A stretch of 28,583 bases of DNA from NCBI GenBank assembly GCA_031835245.1, contig JAVKOQ010000546.1, forward strand, positions 1 to 28,583, in the 5' to 3' direction. The translations under genes and the position numbers were made by a program. Below are positions 10,529-20,054 of the stretch, one piece after another (positions within the stretch are counted from its first letter, which is position 1; every line of letters begins with the position of its first letter). Source of the stretch: Balamuthia mandrillaris (taxonomy: Eukaryota; Discosea; Longamoebia; Balamuthiidae). The notes beneath the pieces are model-generated. The model ran no database searches, was not told the origin of the DNA, and saw nothing but the letters and a program-made list of their open reading frames with translations.

Positions 10529-13205
10529 TTACTTGTGCTTCTCACTGCCGCTGCTGCTTCCAGCTCCTTGGGCATAGATAGGGTGAGAGAAGTGGGTGGC
10601 GGCATCAATAAAGGCCGTCTCTTGGGAGCTGTAAGCATCGATTTGTTTCTTGAGGGCCTTCTCTTCCTCCTCGAGCTTGCTCTTGGTGGCGCTGACCTCA
10701 AAGATCTGCTCGAGCTGGTCGTCACCAAGGGTGGAGACCTTGCCCTGAATCTCGTTCCACAGCTCGGTTTGCATTGGCACCAAAAGGAAGTTGTAGAACT
10801 TGAGCAGGATGTTTTTGGTGATGCGATCCCTCAGCCGTGTGAACAGCTCCTTGGTGAGCTGCTCGACGGCCTTCTTGGTCTCTTCCGCATCCGTGCGGTC
10901 CATTGGGAGGTTACGATCTGCATACTCGGTGTACTCCCAGTAGATGGTTCTGGTGCCATAAAACTCGTCCAAGCACTTGGTGAGCATCCTCTTGGAGCAC
11001 AGCTCCACAAACTTGTTGTAGAGGTCCTTAACGTGATAGGTGAAGAAGGGATACATATCAATGTCGTTCACATCCACAGAGGTGGGATCGTGGCTGCCAA
11101 TCTGCCACTTGGCCTTCCGCCTGGAGTCCACGATCTTCTCCACGATGTCAGTCAGACGGAGCAGCACGTAAACTGCACGACGGCAGGTTTGCTCAATGAG
11201 AGGAACCAGCTCCTCTCTGGCCTTCTGCTGAGCCAGGTCGCTGGCAGCCCAAGCGTAGTTCGGGATGTTGTTCAGCTTGTTGATTCCAGCCGCTGTGGCA
11301 ATGTCATCCATGCTGATGTCAGGGAGCTTCTGGTGGTCGGCTACGGCCTTGAACTCTGCCAACAACCTCTCAAACTGCTGCCCTCCGTAGAGCTTGCTGT
11401 CCCAGTAGGGGATGTTCCACTCCTCTGGGTCCAGCCTGATGGTCTTCTTATTGGAGTCCAGCCAATCACCATCTCCAGACTGGGCCTTCTCCTCCTCCAA
11501 CGTCTGACCGTTGACAGCAGGGTTGCCCTCCGAGGTGCCAGCAAGCAGCTTGTCCACCGCTTGCAAAAAGTCGATGACATAGTTGCTGGCGATGGAGCGC
11601 AGCTTGACACTGTTGAGGCCCTCCAATTGAGCCTGCACTTGGGCCAGTCGGAGTTGGGTATCCACTTTGTTTGCCCTGAGACGCTTTAAGATCTGAGGGA
11701 TGGCGTCCTGGTACTTCTTCCAGGTGAGGTTCAGCAGGTATTGTCTCAGCTGGAGGATGCCCACGCTGGACTCGTATCTTCTGTCATACTGGAGCTGCTC
11801 CAAGGAGCGAAGGTCACGCCTAACTGCCTGGTAGATTTTCTCTTGGAACTTGGCAGGATCCTTGAACTTGGCCCTCACCTTGGGGGAGAGGCTCGTCGTG
11901 AAGAAGCACTTAGCGTCCGGGAGTGAGCCTCCGAGGTAGCGGTTGACCTGCCTTGTGGAGGTAAACCTCTGCAGGTGGAAGTAGAACTTTGTGTAGACAA
12001 AGGTCGTGCGGGAAAACTCCGGGTCCACCTGTTTGATAAACTCAAACATGTCCAACTTGTCCCAGTCCTTGGCCTCTTCCACGCAGAGTATGAGCCTGTG
12101 GGGGTACTTGACAGTGTTGTAGACGATGGCCTGTACGTCTCCACATTGGCTGTCCTCCTCGTCCTTGATGAGTCCTGGTGTATCGATAAGGGTCATGTTA
12201 CAGCAGTACTTGTATTCATATTGTACATAAATAGGGTCTTCCGAGTATTTCGAGATCTTATTTCTCTTTTCCAGCTCTCCGCTAAGGTCACTGACCGAGA
12301 CAGTCACATCATGGTCATAGTCCTGTCCTTTCAGCAGCGAATCTCTCTTGATGGTCACTTTGGGTTTATCGAACTTTGGGTTGTTGATTATCCTTAAGTA
12401 AACTGGTCTTTTGGTAGCTCGTTTAGTAGGGGTTAAGGTAGATATTTCTCAAAAGAGAGAGAGAGAGAGAGAGAGAGAGAACAGAGGAGAGAGAGAGAGA
12501 GAGCAGAGAGTTTCAACAAACAAAAACCAAGGTTGAAAAGGATATCATAGCCAAGATAACTGACAGACTGACCAAGGAAGCCTTCGATGAGGCTGGACTT
12601 TCCCTGACCCTGGTAGCCAAGCAACACAATCTCGGGGGTGACGATTTGGATGTTGAGCTCTCGAGCATAACCTTGAAGTTTGTCATAGGAAGTGAAGACC
12701 TCTGGAAAGTTGCCAAAAGGGAACAGTTTGTAAATCTCTTTGTAATCCACAGAAGAGTCCATCGGAACAGATTCTAACGATTGGATCTCGCTCTCTTCGT
12801 CCTCGGCTTCCTCCATCCTTCTGCGCTCTTCGTCGAGTTTCTTTTTTTCTGCCTGTTCCTTCTTTTTCTTTCTGTCGTCGTCCCTCCTTTGCTTTACGTC
12901 TTCTTTTTTCTTGTCCTCATCCTTTCTCTGTCTCCTTTCTTCCTCTTCTCTCTTTACTGGATCATCGTCTCCCTTGCGGGATTCGTCTTCTTCGGTTTTC
13001 TTTTGCTCCGGTTCATTGGCCGTGGATCGTTTTTCAGTAGATAGGCTCTTGCGCTTCTCTACCTCGGCCTCAGTGGAAGTTCGGGCTGCGACGATGGCCA
13101 AATCAATCAGATTATCACAAAAAAAAATACCGAGAACGATAACGTACCTTTATCTTCCTCCTTGGCCTTTTTCTTGCTCTCCTTCTCCTTGCGTCCCTTG
13201 AACAT
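10529..13205 (-). CDS. Dynamin-related GTPase of the ARC5/DRP5 (Dictyostelium Dlp-like) type
   Basis: A large GTPase expected to self-assemble on membranes. Plant ARC5 divides plastids, and amoebozoan relatives act in cytokinesis. Exons: 13205-13148, 13085-12528, 12417-10529. Phases agree and give 834 aa. Residues 1 to about 140 are a Lys/Glu-rich, probably coiled or disordered extension. The GTPase domain begins near EIVLLGYQGQGKSS (P-loop about 176-184), then ATKRPVYLRI (switch I region) and LIDTPGLI (G3, about 284). The family blocks KYCCNMTLIDTPGL, LCVEEAKDW, QVDPEFSRT and KLYGGQQFERLLAEF match ARC5 as I remember it. The helical stalk fills the rest, ending with a GTPase-effector-like helix near ATKSKLEEEEKALKKQ. 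I see no PH domain or membrane span. Odd: the G4 motif reads YTKFY where dynamins have TKxD, so the base-contacting Asp is missing. No plastid is implied. Confidence 0.92.
12418..12527 (-). other. Intron 2 of the dynamin gene with (CT) tracts
   Basis: Donor AACCTTG|GTTTTTG and acceptor AACGAG|CTACC join the P-loop exon to the switch exon in phase 1, giving the family-like NLATKRPVYLRI. Two GA runs on the plus strand (about 12454-12480 and 12487-12504) are CT runs on the sense strand. There is an earlier AG, but using it breaks the frame. Confidence 0.75.
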
Positions 13206-13703
13206 ACCTCAAATAGTGTCTCTACTTTTCTAGGTGTCAAGAAGAAAAAATGAAAGAACTACAAAATAGCAAGGTACCACAGTGTCTCTAATAAGTACGA
13301 TGCTTGGATAAAAACAATCCAAATAAAAAGTCTTAAGATAAATTTGGTGAAGAGACATCCAAGAACCAATAGCGTAAATCTGTCGACGTCCGCGGAGGCT
13401 CTTATGAGCGACAACTCGAGGGGTCTTTCTTGTGCCAACATTTGGCGCCAAATTTTCCCCAAACAAATACGACAAAGGAGAAAGGAAAAGTACGCCAGAA
13501 GACCCAAAAGGAATGACGGGAAGCGGTGAGAATGAGGTCCGCTTGGCGCCGCCCTAGTGAGAAAGAGATAACCGGCAACAAATAATGGCAACTTTTTTTC
13601 TTTTGTCGCACGCTACGTTCTTTTCCTTCGTACCGCATGCCGCACTACGTCGGAGCCTCAACCACTTTTTTACCTCTGATTAAGCGATTTAGCGGAAGCG
13701 ATC
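13206..13703. promoter_or_regulatory. Divergent spacer, dynamin gene / kinase-like copy 1
   Basis: About 500 bases with no supported gene. Overlapping short frames exist on the minus strand (13230-13640), but they have no domain, are rich in hydrophobic low-complexity residues and overlap each other. It probably holds the dynamin promoter and the old promoter of the plus-strand kinase-like locus. Confidence 0.4.
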
Positions 13704-14932
13704 ATGGTCACGCTCCATCCCATTGTCATTGTTCTCTTTCTTTTCCTTCCCACCGTCTCCGCCACCACCTTCTATTCCAACGCCAACCGTCTGGAATACT
13801 ATGTGCTTGGTCGCCCTTCTTAGGCGAGGGCGCAAAAAATTTTGTTGGCCGGGTTCGGTTGTACGGTTTGGGTTTATACTACCAGAGCAAAATAGCACTT
13901 TATTGGTCAGAGGCATGCGACAAAAATTTTTTTGGATGCAACGACATCTCAAAGAACCAGACCCCGCTTCGCTGGACTATGTAGAGTGGAGCGTTTTCTT
14001 TCGTGCGATTAAGTCACTCCCAACGACCTCCATCAGGGATCTGAAAGACTTTGCGCCCCGCTCCGCTCTTGAGCTGGAGCAGGAAAGCCTTGCGGACGGC
14101 CAACATACCCCACATTTACTACTCCGACTGAACGCGCCGCGAGAATCTTTCGTGCTGTGTGTACAAGCCCACTGGTTCGCCTCCTCTTTTCCGTCAGGCT
14201 GGACCGCACACTCCAAAGAGGGTAAGTTGGAGACCAGAGTCATTCCCTTGCAGCTCCCCCTGCTATTTACGGTGGAGCGCCAGACTCGATACGACGGCTC
14301 CCTAGAAGACCTGGTCGGCAAGCTGACGGAGGAGGATATCCTGGTGCTGCTGTTTTCCTTCTTCCATGACCAGTTGCACATGGTGCGGACCTTTGGAGGA
14401 GTTCACGTGGACTGCCATCCAGGCAACATTCTGTTTGAAAATACCACAAGGGGGCATACAGTTCGTGCTTTCGGATTTCGGCAAGAGCGCCTCTTCCTCC
14501 TCGCCCGCCAGCACCACAGCTCAGTTCCCAAAGAGCTTCCGAGGGAGCATAGACAAGCTTTTGGGTTTCCTTCTAGCGGAAGCGAAGGCCAATTCGCGAA
14601 TCTGGGAGGTAATGCAGCAAATCATAGAAGAGGAGCGCAGCCTCCGCAACGAGATTACCTCCATAGAGCACTACTTCGAACATCTCATGGAGGCGATTAA
14701 AAAAGCCATCAAGTTCCACTTCCACCCCAAAACCGTCCCCTGTGGTGCTTCTCCCATTCAAGTACATATTCCTCTTCTTCCTTTTCTCTCTCTCTGTCTC
14801 TCACATGTATACAACATAGGGGGCCTACAAAGCTTCTTGAAGCGCCTGGACTACTCCTTCGCCAGAAACATCTTTTTTTTTTTCACGTTACAAGCACTTA
14901 CCACCACCTCCTCCTCTGTGAGGGGGCGGTAG
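13704..14932 (+). pseudogene. Secreted kinase-like protein, tandem copy 1 (decayed)
   Basis: Starts with an ATG and a signal peptide (MVTLHPIVIVLFLFLP, then a VSA-type cleavage site). Homology to copy 2 is clear at LCAWSPFL.EG, WMQRHL.EP and the later NEI.S.EHYFEHLMEAIKKA. Between them lies a kinase-like C-lobe: HVDCHPGNILF (catalytic loop of the H-x-D-x-H-P-G-N kind seen in ABC1 and aminoglycoside-kinase families), then FVLSDFGKSA (DFG metal site). These blocks lie in different frames: signal peptide in one, LCAWSP in a second, the kinase loop in a third, and the DFG part back in the second. That makes at least three frame breaks that no intron can explain, because the blocks abut. An intron near 14763-14819 (CAA|GTACAT to CATAG) is still recognisable and has a CT-rich tract. 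I do not recognise the family; it may be lineage-specific. Confidence 0.65.
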
Positions 14933-15249
14933 GCGGTAAGGTTGCTTTGGTGCCGGCACCGTTGCTTATAGCGAGTCGCCAGATGAGCCGTGAGTAGGCA
15001 CGCCGGAGGTGGGTTATTTTTTTTTGTTGTTTCTCTGTTTGTTGTTTTCCTTTTTCTAATTCTTTTGCTTTATTTTGCGTTGTCTCATTGATCGGGTTGA
15101 TCTTGGCGCCTTGTTGGCAACAAACAAACAAACGTAGATTATGGAAAAAAGATTTGTCTCTCTTCCTCCTTCAGCCTTCTTCTTCTTCTTCTTCTTCTTC
15201 TTTGTTGGTTTCAAGTAGGAAAAAAGTTTAAAAAAAAAGTGTTTAAGCC
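14933..15249. other. Spacer between the two kinase-like copies, with a TTC repeat
   Basis: No gene seen. T-rich stretches and a perfect TTC trinucleotide run at about 15176-15201 lie just upstream of the start of copy 2, where the promoter of that copy would have been. Confidence 0.5.
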
Positions 15250-15831
15250 ATGGCTCGCCTTTTCCTGTTTCTTTGCGGCCTACTTGTGGCCACCATCCCC
15301 GCCTTTGCCCTGCTTGATTCTCGACTGGACCCCAGCAAACCGCTTTGTGCATGGTCCCCATTCCTCCACGAAGGCCCTCACTATTACGCCGTTGGTTGTA
15401 GCGAGCGGACCCGCCTAAACATCAGCACTCTCGCTACTTTCTCCTTCTCATCGCCATACCCAACCGATTCCACGCTGGTTATTAACTCCATGCAAGAGGT
15501 GATCCTTTGGATGCAACGCCATTTGCAAGAACCACTCCCTGCCGATGACTGCCACGAATGGCAAGTTTTTAATGATGCTCTCAACTCCCTTCCGGCTGAC
15601 AAAGTGAGCAACCTCAAAGAGCTGGACCCTCACCCCTTTCGCCAACCAAAGTTTCGGGAACAGGAACTTCTGCCCATAGGAACTTCCACTTGTTGCCTCG
15701 CAAGGGCAATGCCACCCCTGAGTCCCTTAAGAGCGTCAGGGAGAGCATGACACCGAGCACGTACAGGTGAGCATCACTAGTGTGAAATTTCGATCACAAT
15801 TATTTTTTGTCGAGCAGGAATGCTTGGTGGT

Positions 15832-15843
15832 GTCGCCGGCGAC
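15832..15843. repeat. 12-base perfect palindrome GTCGCCGGCGAC
   Basis: Perfect self-complementary word between the break in kinase-like copy 2 and the start of the transposase ORF. It may belong to the subterminal region of the transposon. Confidence 0.6.
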
Positions 15844-15868
15844 ATGGTTTTGTATGGGTTTCCCTGCT

Positions 15869-15897
15869 AAAGTTTAGATAGGCATTTTCTAAACTTT
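15869..15897. repeat. Inverted repeat, 10-base arms
   Basis: AAAGTTTAGA (15869-15878) and TCTAAACTTT (15888-15897) are exact inverse complements around a 9-base loop. It lies directly beside the candidate left end of the transposon and could be a subterminal hairpin. Confidence 0.7.
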
Positions 15898-15899
15898 TT

Positions 15900-16131
15900 T
15901 TGTAGACAACCAAAAAAAAGAAAGATGAACCGACAGGAGTATCAACGCCTTTATCAACGCAACTACTATGCGCAAAAAAAACGAGAAAGGGAGGAGAAGG
16001 AACAAGAGGAACAGCAGCGACAAGAAGAAGCTCAAGAGAAACTTGAAAGAAGGCGAGCACAACAAGCTGCATCAAAACGACGTCGCCGAGCAGCTTCTTG
16101 CTTATGCTTGCCCTTGCCCTCTACTTCACCT

Positions 16132-16163
<32 letters not shown>

Positions 16164-17824
16164 CTCGCTGGAGGACCTGCAACGGCACTGTAGAGAGTTG
16201 GAAGGAAAGCTACAGAAAAGAAAAAATACAATTATTCAACAACAGGTATCACAAGCTAACTTATAGAGTATGCCTTTGGTGATTCTTGTTGGTTGAATAA
16301 TTGTATTTTTCCTTTAGCAAACAATTGAGGAGCTCAGCCAACAACTGGAAATGCGACGTGAGAGAGAAGGAAAGGAAGAAAAAGAAAGAGAACCACTACT
16401 TCAGCTCATCAACCGGTTGATTGAGCTTTGTAAGTCAATGAACCAAAACAATCCTTTACGATGGCAGTTGGTGGCTGTGTTGACACAAGACTGGCAGAAA
16501 GAAGAAGTCTATTCAAGATTGAGAATAAGTCGAGCAATGCTTCGGAGACCTTGTACTGAAAAGACCCATTTGGCGGATTGTTCAAAGGGCACCAAACATT
16601 CTGCAACCCAGGCGCCGGGCAGCAGCAAAGCAGCAATTCTGGGCAATAGTGAATGACATTGCCCCTTGTCCATCAGGTCGAAACTATCACGTCTATGTTG
16701 GAACTAGAAGAGGGTTCTATTTAGCTTATACAAGAGAACACAGACAACGAGGACTTATTAGTGAACCATTGTCATATCGTTGGAGAGGTGATGTACCATC
16801 TTTTGGCCCGACGAAGAGGAAGAAGTCGAGAAGAAGCTGCATGCCTTGTACAATTTCATTGGAAGAGAAAGGCAAAATGGCGTCACAAGTGCAGACGCTA
16901 TGAAGAGCTTGCTGCAAAAAAAGAAGTGAACGACCTGGAGGAAGAGGAAAAAAAGGAATGGCCAAAGCTAGAAGATCATCATTGCTTGCAGTATGCTCAG
17001 CGTTCTCATTACCTAAAGGTACACACAACTTAGTTGCTTTGTATCTTAGAAAAAAAAACCTTACTTTACCTGAAAAGACAAAACATCAGCTGGCACAAGG
17101 TGAGGCTCTTATTCTTCAAGACTTCACACAACTCAAGACTGAAGCAGGGGGCTTCTATCAAGACCTAATCATTGTGTGGTTTGAGAGAGAAGCAGATGGT
17201 CAACTGAAGAGCCATTATCAACACTTCTTAACAGATGAGAAAACAGAAAGAAGTGAAGAAGGAAAGAAGACAAAAAAACGGTACACAGCAGACCTTAACT
17301 TTGTGGCAGGCGTGTGGGAGACGCTCTTAGAGTCAACATGGAAGGACTTCAAAAAGCTCATCGTTTTTTCGGATGGGTGTGGCCGGCAGTTTAAGTGCAC
17401 AAAACACATGGCATGGATGCGGTCAGTTGCCTGTGACAGAAACCTTCCTGTGGATTACAACTTTTTTGCTTCGAACCACGGTTACAACCAGTGTGATGTT
17501 ATTGGTGCTCAGGCGCAACGTACCTTAGTTTGTTGGGAACTGGACCGAGGCAGTGAGGGCAAAGATGCAAGGCTTAAAGTTCCACAAGACATAGCAGCGG
17601 TCGTTTCTACCACAAAAGGTCATAAAGGCTCTGTTGCCCCTACACCAAAGAAGATAGACAAAGTTACCACACGGCAAGGCCTCAAAGATTGGCACCGAAT
17701 CGAATACCAACCAGATGGCACACTTCATGTTTGGCATGCTTCCACAGGCCAAAAAGCAACCACCTCCTTCTCCTGCTATTTGGGAGTAACTTTTTTTTCT
17801 TTTTTTTTTCCCCTTTGTCTACAA
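15900..17824 (+). mobile_element. DNA transposon with a DDE-like transposase ORF, decayed, family not placed
   Basis: About 1.9 kb of unrelated coding sequence interrupts kinase-like copy 2. The ORF starts at 15925 with a basic, coiled-coil N-terminus (MNRQEYQRLYQRNYYAQKKR), has one small intron (16246-16317, CAG|GTATCA to TTTAG), then a region with PIWRIVQRAPNILQPRRR and GFYLAYTREHRQ. The catalytic-looking part at about 17000-17780 has an Asp in ALILQDFTQLKT, a second in LIVFSDGCGRQFK and a third in NFFASNHGYNQCDVIGAQ, an order that fits an RNase H-fold DDE/D transposase. The frame changes at least three times (near 16560, 16810-16920 and 17020), so the element is dead. The ends are uncertain: TTGTAGACAA at 15900-15909 and its inverse complement at 17815-17824 are a 10-base candidate terminal repeat. 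I cannot assign a superfamily, and the element may start further left, after 15770. Confidence 0.6.
16135..16169 (+). repeat. Hexanucleotide CTCGCC tandem repeat inside the transposase ORF
   Basis: About five tandem copies of CTCGCC encode a Ser-Pro dipeptide run in the N-terminal linker of the transposase-like protein. Confidence 0.85.
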
Positions 17825-18235
17825 TAATTGACGTCAGCACTCACGATCAATCGAAAACTCGCAGACAGAACACCTGCAATTGCTCGTGTCATGCACACCA
17901 TGCTGAACTTCCTTTTGGTTGAATCGGCGCACAAGGCTGTGGTGCGGCAAGTCAAAGAGGAGGAGAGCAGTCTCTGCGACGAGATCCCCACCATGGAGCA
18001 CTGCTTCCATCAACTATTGGAGCTGGTTAAAAAAGCCCTCCACACTCACTATCGCTCCTACGAACCGAACAGCTTCTGGACCCGTCTTGGTCCTTCCTTT
18101 TCTTTCCAGTCGTTGTACGATCGCTTGTTAGTTTTAGAGCAGACAATGATGGAAACCCTCAAAATGCAGGATGAGGCGATCGCATTGGTGGACAAGCTGG
18201 AGGAAAGGAATCGCAAACAAAGAAAGTGGCCATGA

Positions 18236-18390
18236 AGGAACACAACGTAAGCGGAACTCCCATGAAACGTCGTTAACGCCAGCATTGCCATGCTGGCTGG
18301 ATTCAAGGTGTTGTTGATACACCTAATTATCTAAACTGCACATACACAAATAACAAATGTAGATTGGAAGGAAGAAGAACAAAAGGATGT
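18236..18390. other. Convergent spacer, kinase-like copy 2 / GPR137-like gene
   Basis: Short spacer between two genes that meet tail to tail. Nothing recognised beyond AT-rich 3' flank sequence. Confidence 0.4.
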
Positions 18391-20009
18391 TTAACCACTT
18401 GTAGAAGAGCCAGTGCTGCCGTAGGTGGGAGGCGTGGTGTTGTAGGGAGAGTAAGGAGAGTTCTCTCCCACGAAGAAACGGGGGCTTGGGCTGTAATTTG
18501 TCGTTGGAGGAGCTTCCTCGTCGGAATCGTAACGCTGTGGGTTGTCAAAAAGCAAAGATGAACGGACCGTGGGGTGTTGCAGAGGACTCTCATCTAAGTA
18601 ATTTTTTCGTGGTTAGGGCAGAGGCCAAAAAAAAAAGGATTGGCAAGGATAAAAACGACCTGGACCAAGCGGCTCGTTTATTAGGCCTCTTCTCGTGGAA
18701 GTAACGCTTGCAAGACGAGCTCTATAAACAGAGGAGCTGGGAATGTAATACCTGAATTAAGGCCAGTTTTACAGAACAAAGCACGATTGCCTAACACAAC
18801 ATTACAGACACGAACACACACGCATACACAAAAAAAGTGAAAGGATATCCGCCAGAAAAGAAGGATGACAAGAGAGGCTGGAATGATCTCCCACACGAAG
18901 AACAGCATAAACACAATCCCATCCTGCCAAGCAAACCCCTAAAGTGGTAACAAGAAAATAATGTTTGGATGAGAAATGAAGGTTGTTTGAGAGTAGAGAA
19001 GACAGCATACGCTTTCAACAGCAAGGCTGATTACTCCAAAGGCCGCTAATACGTTGTACACAGCACGAGTCGTGAAGAGGAAAAACATAAGTACAGTGAC
19101 TGCAATAACGTAGATAGGAGAGGTCCTTTGGGGCTGGAATGGAATCTTTACAGCAAAAAAACTTGCATGCATCAGAAAAGCAAAGATGAAGGCCGACGCA
19201 ACCAAGGAGAGAACATTAGCAAACCAAACCTGGATTTGTCCTTTTTTCATGAGTAGATACACCTTCCACCCATAAAAAGCCAAAATGGTGACAAGGAAGC
19301 AGAAAATGACAGCAGTAAGGGTGTTCAGAGACTTGGTCTCCCACTTCCCTGAGCTCTTCAGGTCCTCTTTTCTTCCTATGACTGACATCACAATAGTAGT
19401 GGCTAACGCAACAGTGTTACTTGAGCCAACAAAAAAATGCAGAGAGAGAGAGAGAGAGAAAGAGAGAGCGAGAGAAGAGAAGTTTGGAGGATGGCTTTAG
19501 CTCAGTACCGATAGTACACGACAAGAAGATGAGGTTCACCACGATGTAAATAAAGCAAAAGATCTTTCTTCTCTGGTACCACACTTTGTTGCTACGGGCA
19601 TCTATACTGGCGTAAAACAGGACGAGAAGCGAAAAGGTTGAAAACTGTATGTTCACAGCGATCCTGTGTAACACGAACAAACAGACCATCAGTCAACGAA
19701 GCAGTAAAACGAGGAAAAAAAAAGCACCAAACCAGAATATGAAGACAGGGAGACCGGCGTTGATCAGCTTATCAAAGTAGTCTATCATGAGAAAGTAAAC
19801 GCAGCGAAGCATCGCCCAAAACTTTTTTCGAATAGGTTGTGGAAGAAAAATAATGGGTCAGAGTGAGCACCGACAAGAAACAGAGAAGCGGCAGTGAAGA
19901 TACACACCAGGCATTGAATCAAAAAGCCAAACTGCCAAGACAATAGGTTGTGTCTGATGGGTAAAATTTGTCAGTCGGCACGGAGGGGGGAGGGAGGGAG
20001 AGGGAGAGG

Positions 20010-20054
<45 letters not shown>

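Larger units (their letters stand above)
15250..18235 (+). pseudogene. Secreted kinase-like protein, tandem copy 2, split by a transposon
   Basis: The left part (15250 to about 15768) has a clean signal peptide (MARLFLFLCGLLVATIPAFA) and then LCAWSPFLHEG and ILWMQRHLQEPLP, matching copy 1. After ELLP the homology (HLLPRKGNATPES) moves to another frame, so there is one break near 15680. A possible splice donor (TACAG|GTGAGC) follows at 15768. The right part resumes at about 17830 with a region equal to the end of copy 1 (MLNFLLVESAHKAVV, EEESSLCDEIPTMEHCFHQL) and stops at 18235. The middle of the gene, including HVDCHPGN and DFG, is absent, and a transposon occupies its place. Copy 2 therefore cannot encode the kinase-like core. 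The pair arose by tandem duplication; transcription has not been tested. Confidence 0.65.

Noticed and set aside
10535-11689. 384-codon open frame on the plus strand
   Set aside because: It lies wholly antisense to the large dynamin exon, which matches a known family throughout. The open antisense frame reflects codon bias of the real gene.
10529-13205. Evidence for a plastid, from the ARC5-like dynamin
   Set aside because: The DRP5/ARC5 clade also includes cytokinesis proteins of amoebozoans without plastids, and nothing else in the window points to one.
13230-13640. Overlapping hydrophobic frames on the minus strand
   Set aside because: Three frames overlap, none has a domain or a clear start, and the region is the expected promoter spacer.
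15900-17824. Retroelement or virus-derived origin for the insertion
   Set aside because: No reverse transcriptase, integrase zinc motif, capsid or long terminal repeats are visible; the coding part looks like a DDE transposase.
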